A stretch of 64,000 bases of DNA from Pseudanabaena sp. Salubria-1 (GTDB lineage: Bacteria; Cyanobacteriota; Cyanobacteriia; Pseudanabaenales; Pseudanabaenaceae). Positions 59,327 through 64,000 of the stretch are shown here, piece after piece. The DNA lies in NCBI GenBank assembly GCA_023336205.1, contig JALQCR010000024.1, positions 1-64,000 on the forward strand, given 5' to 3'. The notes under the pieces were generated by a model. It saw nothing but the letters and a program-made list of their open reading frames with translations. It ran no database searches and was not told the DNA's origin. Within the stretch, counting starts at the first letter, position 1; the number at the start of each line of letters is the position of its first letter. A program made the position numbers and the translations under genes.

Positions 59327-59351
59327 ATAGTCGGCGCGAAGCGCCGACTAT
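59327..59351. terminator. Hairpin including the stop codon of the amidohydrolase gene
   Basis: atagtcggcgc / gcgccgactat around gaa. The TAG stop (59348-59350) is in the arm. Confidence 0.65.
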
Positions 59352-60682
59352 ATCAAATCATCAAGCTCTGCATAATCGGGTAAAGTCGTATCGATTGCCA
59401 TACCATTTCTAAACACAGTGCGATCGCTTTGAGGTCTTGATAACAACTCATTATAGCTACGCGCCTTAAATAGAACTAAATCGGCAGCCTGTCCAACCTC
59501 AATTTTACCAACATCAGGTAAGCCCATCAGTTTTGCAGGGCGCGAGGTCACTGCCTCGATCCAGTTGTCATAGGGAGTATCTAAATGCGAAATCTTTGTT
59601 CCCATGCTGAAGACTTCTAATAAATCATGATCCCCAAACCCATAGAAAGGATCACGGCAATTGTCACTAGATAGTGCTACACAGACATCGGCTGCATCTA
59701 GCTCACGAACTAAGGTAACACCCCGCCAGCGAGGTGTTCGCTCCGCAACCCGATCTTGTAAATACAAATTGCACATGGGTAAACTAACGATGCCAATATT
59801 TGCTTCTTTAACAAGGGCGATCGTCGTATTGGCGATATCTTCATCTTGCACTGCCAAACTACAGCAATGACCGCAGACTACTTGCGAACTAAAATTATTG
59901 CGCAAACTAGCTTCGGCAATATGATGCAATGTGCGCGATTGCGGATCATTATTCTCATCTGCATGGAAATCAGCACTGAGATTGCGTTCGGCAGCTAAGA
60001 TAAAAATCCGATCTAAGTATTGATCTAGTCCTGTGATCATATGGGCAATGCCGCCAATAATGCCACCTAAATCAGCGATCGCATCGGCAAATAGTTCTCC
60101 TTCGTGAGTTGAGAAATAAGGTAGCTGCACTAGTGACACAGCTTGAAGGGTGATTTTCTCCTTCCATTTTTCTCGCAGTTCTTTAAATACTTTAAATGTA
60201 GTCTCCACTTGATGCGGTGGGCAATCTAAATGAGTCCTTATTGCTTTTGTGCCGTGGGCATAACTGCACTTCAATCCAAATTCCATGCGGCGATAGAGGT
60301 CGTCATAGTTCCAATTGCCTTGCTCTGTGCAATCGCGATAAATGCCTGTGAGTGCACCTTGAAATGTGCCATCTAAATTCGGATTGCGTTCCCAAATATG
60401 ACCTTTGTCAAGATGGGTATGTAAGTCAGCAAAGCAAGGAATCATGATCCCCTGTTTGCCATCGATGATTGGTAAACTTTCTGTAGGAATTTCTGAAATC
60501 CGACAACTCGGTAAAATTTCCGCTATTTGACCATTACGGATTTCGAGATGGCAAGGAAATAGGCGATCGCGCTGTAATGTCGTCGTGAGATGAGCTTCTA
60601 GATTTTGCCCAATAATTTCACTATCGATAAAACAATTCGGAATCCGAACATTGACAATCCAATAATGCGAAGGTTCTAGCAT
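59348..60682 (-). CDS. Cytosine-deaminase-like amidohydrolase
   Basis: 444 residues of the metal-dependent amidohydrolase superfamily, closest in pattern to cytosine/isoguanine deaminases (CodA). Metal ligands are visible in PCFADLHTHLDKGH (HxH), SADFHADEN (His), QVVCGHCCSL (His) and VALSSDNCRDPF (Asp). C-terminal PAKLMGLPDVGKIEVGQAADLVLF is the usual composite-domain return. Substrate identity is not certain. No pyrimidine salvage gene is adjacent. Confidence 0.85.
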   Translation of the reverse strand: MLEPSHYWIVNVRIPNCFIDSEIIGQNLEAHLTTTLQRDRLFPCHLEIRNGQIAEILPSCRISEIPTESLPIIDGKQGIMIPCFADLHTHLDKGHIWERNPNLDGTFQGALTGIYRDCTEQGNWNYDDLYRRMEFGLKCSYAHGTKAIRTHLDCPPHQVETTFKVFKELREKWKEKITLQAVSLVQLPYFSTHEGELFADAIADLGGIIGGIAHMITGLDQYLDRIFILAAERNLSADFHADENNDPQSRTLHHIAEASLRNNFSSQVVCGHCCSLAVQDEDIANTTIALVKEANIGIVSLPMCNLYLQDRVAERTPRWRGVTLVRELDAADVCVALSSDNCRDPFYGFGDHDLLEVFSMGTKISHLDTPYDNWIEAVTSRPAKLMGLPDVGKIEVGQAADLVLFKARSYNELLSRPQSDRTVFRNGMAIDTTLPDYAELDDLI

Positions 60683-60735
60683 AGGACTAACGTATATTTA
60701 GCTTAATATACCGCGATGCGGCAAGAGTTTTTGAG

Positions 60736-61071
60736 TCATCGTCTTTTGATGCGATGGTGAGTCCAACTCAATTGCGTCCGCAGTGCGGTCGTAATTTGTG
60801 AATTGGGATATGTTTCATAAAACTGACGCATTCTCTCGAGGTTGCGCTTTTCAAATCCTTTAATACCAGTTTCTTGGGTTTGGATAAAGGATGTAAGCTG
60901 TTCGATTGTTTTTTGTCCCCATTCGCTAGTGGCTAAGCGATCGCTGACGTATTTGCCAATGCTCCAGTACAGTTTGATTAGTTATTGATTGGCAGTAGTA
61001 ATGACCTTTTGCTGAGCAGTTTTGATGAGGGTGAGTACTTCAGCAAATTGAGGCTGCAAAGAGTCTGGCAT
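60736..61071 (-). pseudogene. DUF1016 N-terminal domain relic with internal stop
   Basis: The minus strand reads MPDSLQPQFAEVLTLIKTAQ, then QKVITTANQ, a TAA stop, then LIKLYWSIGKYVSDRLATSE and WGQKTIEQLTSFIQ, ending in TQLSWTHHRIKRR. This is the DUF1016 N-terminal domain also seen at 43486-44225, with a stop codon in the first helix. It lacks the whole nuclease domain, so it is a decayed gene. Confidence 0.8.
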
Positions 61072-61179
61072 TAAATGATTTTACTGAAAATTTACTATTT
61101 AATAGTATCGTACAAGGCATCTCAAATTGAAGCAAAGTAAGGCTCGTTACATTTCACTAAAGTGCCCTGCGGGGAGCGA

Positions 61180-61262
61180 TCGCTTCATAACTATTTGTCT
61201 TTGCGGCGGGACGCATCCTGAAAGGAATCGACGATAACTTCGCGGAACTCATCAACGAAGCA
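61180..61262. repeat. Remnant repeat, copy 1
   Basis: Plus strand ataactatttgtctttgcgg...; the minus strand reads as the end of a protein (FREVIVDSFQDASRRKDK, stop). A more decayed copy lies at 63318-63404. Confidence 0.6.
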
Positions 61263-61287
61263 AATCATTTCCAACGTAGTGTTATGC
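61232..61287 (-). other. Weak attC-like site (candidate)
   Basis: Minus strand: GCATAAC, then TTGGAA, a loop, TTCC and GTTATCG. The order and outer pairing resemble an attC site just after the stop of the 61305-61832 gene, but the inner stem is short. It is much weaker than the sites at 62490 and 63472. Confidence 0.3.
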
Positions 61288-61304
61288 CGTCTTCGCTTGT
61301 GGTA

Positions 61305-61832
61305 TCAACTTACAGCCAGCAGTTCATTAAGCTTGTTTTTTAGATTTGGGGATGCCATGAGCGGGTTGTAGACTTCTCCTGCGTATGGTTGCCAAACATA
61401 ACTAGGGCTAAAGGGGCGGAATACTGGCAATATTCCTAACTCTTGTTGGATTGATTTTGCTAAAACTAGTCCTGAAATAGACAAATTGTATGATTCTTCG
61501 ATAAGCTCGCTATAAGTTCTGAATTCATCAATCTCAACTCCAACTAGCGCATAACGAAAGTTTGTGGCAAATCGTAGAGACTGATAGAGTAAGATGCCTA
61601 ACTCTGTCAGTAAATAAGCGCTTTCAGAACTATCTATTCCTACTTCGCTCAGATTATGTGGCAAAACCCGACACCACCAGTTTTCTTCTATATCTTGGAA
61701 TGTGTCCGTGCGACATTGGCACTGGCGACCATTTGACAGCAAAAATGATATTCCCTCAAAATGTTCAGCAAACTTATTTGCATTGCTCTCATCAGAGCCA
61801 CATTCTGCCGACAAACTAAATATCCATGCCAT
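61305..61832 (-). CDS. Hypothetical protein, probable integron-cassette gene
   Basis: About 175 residues from MAWIFSLSAECG. The second ATG (61832) is chosen because AGGAGG stands 8 bp upstream; the first ATG is only 2 bp from it. I do not recognise the family. It is an acidic, soluble protein with Cys/Trp-rich central part (QCQCRTDTF, NWWCRVLPHNL) and a long helical stretch (SAYLLTELGILLYQSLRFAT). The gene follows the preceding one by 29 bp, so the two are co-transcribed. Confidence 0.65.
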   Translation of the reverse strand: MAWIFSLSAECGSDESNANKFAEHFEGISFLLSNGRQCQCRTDTFQDIEENWWCRVLPHNLSEVGIDSSESAYLLTELGILLYQSLRFATNFRYALVGVEIDEFRTYSELIEESYNLSISGLVLAKSIQQELGILPVFRPFSPSYVWQPYAGEVYNPLMASPNLKNKLNELLAVS

Positions 61833-61861
61833 TTTCATAGCCTCCTATTGTGTATATTCCA

Positions 61862-62308
61862 CTAATTAACTCTTTGCCAATATTGTTGGGTATTTGCCAG
61901 TGCTACCTCGTATTTTTCTAGAGCCATTGTAACTCTCGGCATGATGCTAACGTGTGTTGGACTATCTTGGACAGCCTCTAAATCTCCAGTGATAATGCTG
62001 TCATCAATCTGCCACAAAGGATCTTTGCCCATACCACCAAATTTTGCAGGTTTACGAAATGTGGGCAGTCCTTCGATGGATAGGGAAACAGACATTCCCT
62101 TGTTATCTCTAACGGCTACAGCTACAAGATCGCCGTATAACTTACGCTGTGTCTCTGGCAACAAATAGCCTTGTTCGTCTAGGCAACCTATCGGCATTTG
62201 CTCAATATTTATATCGATAGTTGGTCTAACGCCTAAGAGTCTAGCACTTCGACCTGTTTTGGGTTTGCCGTTCTGCTCTGCCATGCCACGATAGTAGAGT
62301 TTTGCCAT
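61862..62308 (-). CDS. Hypothetical protein, probable integron-cassette gene
   Basis: 148 residues (MAKLYYRGMAEQNGKPKTGR...). There is no signal peptide; mixed beta pattern in the middle (LVAVAVRDNKGMSVSLSIEG) and a helical C-terminus (VTMALEKYEVALANTQQYW). Not recognised. It is immediately upstream of the 61305-61832 gene, with spacing typical of an operon. A frameshifted small gene lies just before it. Confidence 0.6.
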   Translation of the reverse strand: MAKLYYRGMAEQNGKPKTGRSARLLGVRPTIDINIEQMPIGCLDEQGYLLPETQRKLYGDLVAVAVRDNKGMSVSLSIEGLPTFRKPAKFGGMGKDPLWQIDDSIITGDLEAVQDSPTHVSIMPRVTMALEKYEVALANTQQYWQRVN

Positions 62309-62314
62309 CGCCTA

Positions 62315-62454
62315 CTACTTGTAGTTTACCTTTAGCTTCATTGTACCTGAAGCACCTACAATAAATTCAATTGGAACACCATCAACATCTGACGTTAGAC
62401 CAACTTGCGACCTTCTTCCGTAGTGCAATCGAATTTTTGGTTAGAGTCGCTCAT
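62315..62454 (-). pseudogene. Small frameshifted gene remnant
   Basis: The minus strand reads MSDSNQKFDCTTEEGRKLV, stop; one base later the frame continues LTSDVDGVPIEFIVGASGTM, KLKVNYK, stop. A single-base deletion would explain this. It is too short for a family call. It lies 7 bp before the next gene. Confidence 0.45.
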
Positions 62455-62489
62455 TAGTGTTTTGTCAATATCAACATGATGAGGCTTCG

Positions 62490-62575
62490 GTATAACGGTC
62501 TAGTTGAGCCGCCGCAGTCAAATTTTAATTTTTGCAGATCGCTTTTGAGGGGGAGGCTCCAACGCAGTGTTAGAC
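62490..62575 (-). other. attC-like recombination site 1
   Basis: On the minus strand: R' box GTCTAAC, 6-nt spacer, L' TTGGAGCC, a central variable region, L'' GGCTCAA (one base shorter than the complement of L', leaving an extrahelical base), 7-nt spacer and R'' GTTATAC. This is the full attC architecture in 86 bp. The stop codon TAA of the aspartic-protease gene lies inside the R' box, as in many integron cassettes. Confidence 0.72.
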
Positions 62576-62947
62576 TGCGCTTACTTTACGGATTTCTACG
62601 CTGCCTTCCTCAAATACTTGAACTGTGAGTTGATAGCCCTCCATCAATGACATTCCAACTAAAGGTTCTGAATCAGCTTCGTCAATTGGGATAGTCAGAT
62701 AATCGCCATCCCACACCACAATTGCTTCATAGACATTAAAAACGCATTCACTTCCATCGCCAAGAATAGCGCGTCCTCGTCTTTTCCATTTCAGATTTAA
62801 CCGATCAATCAGTTCTGGAGGCAATGAAAGCCAACCATTAAAACCAGTATCGATAATCGCATCTTGCGTATAAATCTTTCCTTCAGAGTCACATATTGAT
62901 AGCGAGATAATTGCCTCAAAATCTGCGTTAACAATTCCTGAGATCAT
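62570..62947 (-). CDS. Clan AA retropepsin-like aspartic protease
   Basis: 125 residues. The catalytic motif is AIIDTGFNGWLSLP (DTGx), followed by a flap-like region (GDGSECVFNVYEAIVVWDGD) and a second-half hydrophobic motif (PLVGMSLMEGYQLTVQV). Small bacterial retropepsin-like proteases form homodimers; targets are unknown. It overlaps the upstream 90-residue gene by 4 nt (ATGA) and its stop lies in the attC-like site. The pair therefore looks like one integron cassette. Confidence 0.85.
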   Translation of the reverse strand: MISGIVNADFEAIISLSICDSEGKIYTQDAIIDTGFNGWLSLPPELIDRLNLKWKRRGRAILGDGSECVFNVYEAIVVWDGDYLTIPIDEADSEPLVGMSLMEGYQLTVQVFEEGSVEIRKVSAV

Positions 62948-63216
62948 ACTGCTCTCTTTGTTCGTCCACCAAATCGGCGAACGTGGCGGGAACCGACTCG
63001 AACAATCCAGATTTGAGCATCTGGGTGACGGGCTTCGAGCCTATCGCAAGCAGCTATTTCACGAGCGTCAACTTCAAAGTCTCCAGTTTCAATATCAATG
63101 GCAACTATTTTGCCATGAGTACCTGCTTCGACTTGTGGGCGTATTTGAGTCTGATAAATTAGATCGCCTCGTTGGGCAAATTCTTCTTTGCTATAGCGGG
63201 GTTGACGGACTGCCAT
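62944..63216 (-). CDS. Small protein paired with clan AA protease
   Basis: 90 residues (MAVRQPRYSKEEFAQRGDLI). The segment IRPQVEAGTHGKIVAIDIETGDFEVD and the C-terminal AQIWIVRVGSRHVRRFGGR recur in proteins encoded next to clan AA aspartic proteases in cyanobacteria, as far as I recall. The 4-nt overlap implies coupled translation. An antitoxin-like or substrate/chaperone role is possible but not shown. Confidence 0.7.
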   Translation of the reverse strand: MAVRQPRYSKEEFAQRGDLIYQTQIRPQVEAGTHGKIVAIDIETGDFEVDAREIAACDRLEARHPDAQIWIVRVGSRHVRRFGGRTKRAV

Positions 63217-63317
63217 GATTGCGAATTTTCCTAGATCATTGCCTTGTCTAGCATTATAGCTGACCAGAAATCGCTATGAATAGATTGCCTCTCACATATC
63301 CAAACCAAACCGCGATC

Positions 63318-63404
63318 GCACCGATCGCTTAATAACTATTTGTCTTTGCGGCGGGATGCATCCTAAAAGCGATCGCCGATAACTTCTCAGAACTCAACAA
63401 CAAA
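63318..63404. repeat. Remnant repeat, copy 2
   Basis: Decayed copy of 61180-61262 sharing ataactatttgtctttgcgg and gcggg(a)tgcatcct; its minus-strand reading frame has two stops. Confidence 0.6.
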
Positions 63405-63471
63405 GAAAAGCATTTTTGATTGACTATTCTTGACTTGAAATAGACAACTTTAATGGGCGTATCGCGCTTCA

Positions 63472-63559
63472 GTATAACGAGTCCAATCACCCACTGCAGA
63501 TACCCTTGATCACCAACCGACAATCTATTTGCAGTCGGTGTTCATTGGGGTCGTTATGT
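63472..63559 (-). other. attC-like recombination site 2
   Basis: Minus strand: R' ACATAAC, L' CCAATGAACACC, an inner stem ACTGCA/TGCAGT, L'' GGTGATTGG (pairs with L' leaving extra bases) and R'' GTTATAC followed by TGAAGC. Site 1 has the same R'' and near-identical following bases (CGAAGC). Confidence 0.65.
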
Positions 63560-63617
63560 AGTGATTGCAAGAATTCTAGCACTTAGTAAATGGGAAGAAT
63601 CTTAAAATGAAACACCG

Positions 63618-63950
63618 CTAAATATCTGGAAGACTATCAATAGATTCTTTTGTAATCTGGGTAAAGCGAATCGCATAGTTAGGATTCTCTAGCTCTGAAA
63701 AAATACTTGTAACTGCTTTCCAAACGGGAGATCTACTTCCCCCAAAATCTATCATAATTAATCCCTCTGGAACAGTAGGATCAGACATTCTATGATAGTT
63801 GTGATGATAATGAAGTAAAACTTTATCGTTATGCAATGCACAGTCATGTACTTCAATACTACGGTGAAGATGTGTGAAGTTATAAAAACTTTCTTGAGAA
63901 ATCCAGTAAGATGGAACATCTTTTCCAGTCGTATTCCAAAAAGCCTGCAT
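63618..63950 (-). CDS. Hypothetical protein, probable integron-cassette gene
   Basis: 110 residues (MQAFWNTTGKDVPSYWISQE...). His/Tyr-rich centre (NFTHLHRSIEVHDCALHNDK, LLHYHHNYHRMSD) and an aromatic C-terminal half. There is no signal peptide. Not recognised. Its stop lies about 58 bp before the attC-like site 2, so it would be the cassette upstream of the protease pair. The start at 63950 is complete within the window. Confidence 0.6.
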   Translation of the reverse strand: MQAFWNTTGKDVPSYWISQESFYNFTHLHRSIEVHDCALHNDKVLLHYHHNYHRMSDPTVPEGLIMIDFGGSRSPVWKAVTSIFSELENPNYAIRFTQITKESIDSLPDI

Positions 63951-64000
63951 TATATCCTTTCGCTTCAGATCGTCCTGTTCATTTTGTGTGAGGATAATAA

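Larger units (their letters stand above)
61072..61304. other. Intergenic remnant region
   Basis: It holds one copy (61180-61262) of a 75-85-bp sequence repeated at 63318-63404 and a weak attC-like arrangement at 61232-61287. No complete gene. Confidence 0.5.
63217..63617. other. Intergenic region with attC-like site and remnant repeat
   Basis: No intact gene. It contains remnant repeat copy 2 (63318-63404) and attC-like site 2 (63472-63559). An AT-rich stretch next to 63216 may be the cassette promoter. Confidence 0.55.

Noticed and set aside
61232..61287. Third full attC site
   Set aside because: Outer boxes are plausible but the inner L'/L'' stem is only about 4-6 bp, so it is listed as a weak candidate and not counted as evidence.
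62390..62400. GTCTAAC on the minus strand inside the small frameshifted gene as another attC start
   Set aside because: No matching R'' or L'' lies within 150 bp, and the following bases read as protein in the shifted frame.
63329..63523. Minus-strand 64-residue frame across attC-like site 2
   Set aside because: It overlaps the recombination site and the remnant repeat and lacks protein-like composition.
1..64000. CRISPR array, rRNA operon, plasmid or phage origin
   Set aside because: No regularly spaced direct repeats of CRISPR length, no rRNA sequence, and no DnaA-box cluster or replication gene were seen; the only tandem arrays are the 71-bp and heptamer repeats.

Overview
The window is chromosomal DNA of a cyanobacterium, most likely a Pseudanabaena-type filamentous form; the genus is an inference. 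Support comes from a ferredoxin-type sulfite reductase, an Sll0418-type methyltransferase of tocopherol/plastoquinone synthesis, a DesB-type omega-3 desaturase, a HTH-GrpE fusion, a B12 riboswitch, moderately AT-rich DNA and very many HIP1 octamers (GCGATCGC). No rRNA, CRISPR array or phage module was seen.

Layout. 1-7 kb: a minus-strand run of small envelope/stress-type genes (TMEM175-like channel, lipoprotein, holin-like protein, Pmp3/YqaE, coiled-coil protein, two secreted ferritin-like proteins) with an intact IS1 element. 7.2-11.5 kb: one leucine-rich-repeat gene for a secreted protein, broken by IS30, ISKra4-like and IS630 elements, the last itself hit by a 134-bp MITE. 11.8-24 kb: housekeeping genes (birA, M23 peptidase, pyrG, macro domain, methyltransferase, desaturase, PLP decarboxylase), an ISAs1-split pentapeptide gene and a cobalamin riboswitch in front of an unrecognised gene. 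24-39.4 kb: sir, two ammonium transporters, a C-terminal processing protease, a NarL-type regulator, a T4 Rnl1-like RNA ligase, scpA, a fructosamine kinase family protein and HTH-GrpE. 39.5-47.6 kb: an insertion-rich stretch with an ISL3 element, a pentapeptide membrane gene hit twice by the MITE, a DUF1016 nuclease gene split by IS5, and a response-regulator gene truncated by a second, identical IS1. 47.8-53.3 kb: TIGR01777 epimerase, tRNA-Tyr, CPBP protease, clpS, desB, recQ. 53.9-57.3 kb: one FHA-PAS-GGDEF-EAL gene broken by an IS1595-type element and a MITE. 57.6-60.7 kb: M61 peptidase and a cytosine-deaminase-like amidohydrolase. 60.7-64 kb: small unrecognised minus-strand genes separated by attC-like sites, which looks like part of a chromosomal integron cassette array.

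Two themes dominate. First, recent transposition: most element ends, target duplications and pre-insertion reading frames can be read exactly. The MITE has five near-identical copies with the same ends and the same 8-bp duplication length as the resident ISL3 element, which is its probable source of transposase. Genes for sensory, surface or accessory functions are the ones destroyed; core metabolism is intact. Second, intergenic space is packed with long palindromes. Their arms differ from site to site but the loop is usually a short GC core (cgcaaagcg, cgcgaagcg and similar). Many lie at gene ends and several include the stop codon; one lies inside a coding region.

Low-quality sequence is likely at 1-84 and 22421-22561 (G/C homopolymer blocks). 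The second sits exactly in the loop of a perfect 20-bp inverted repeat.
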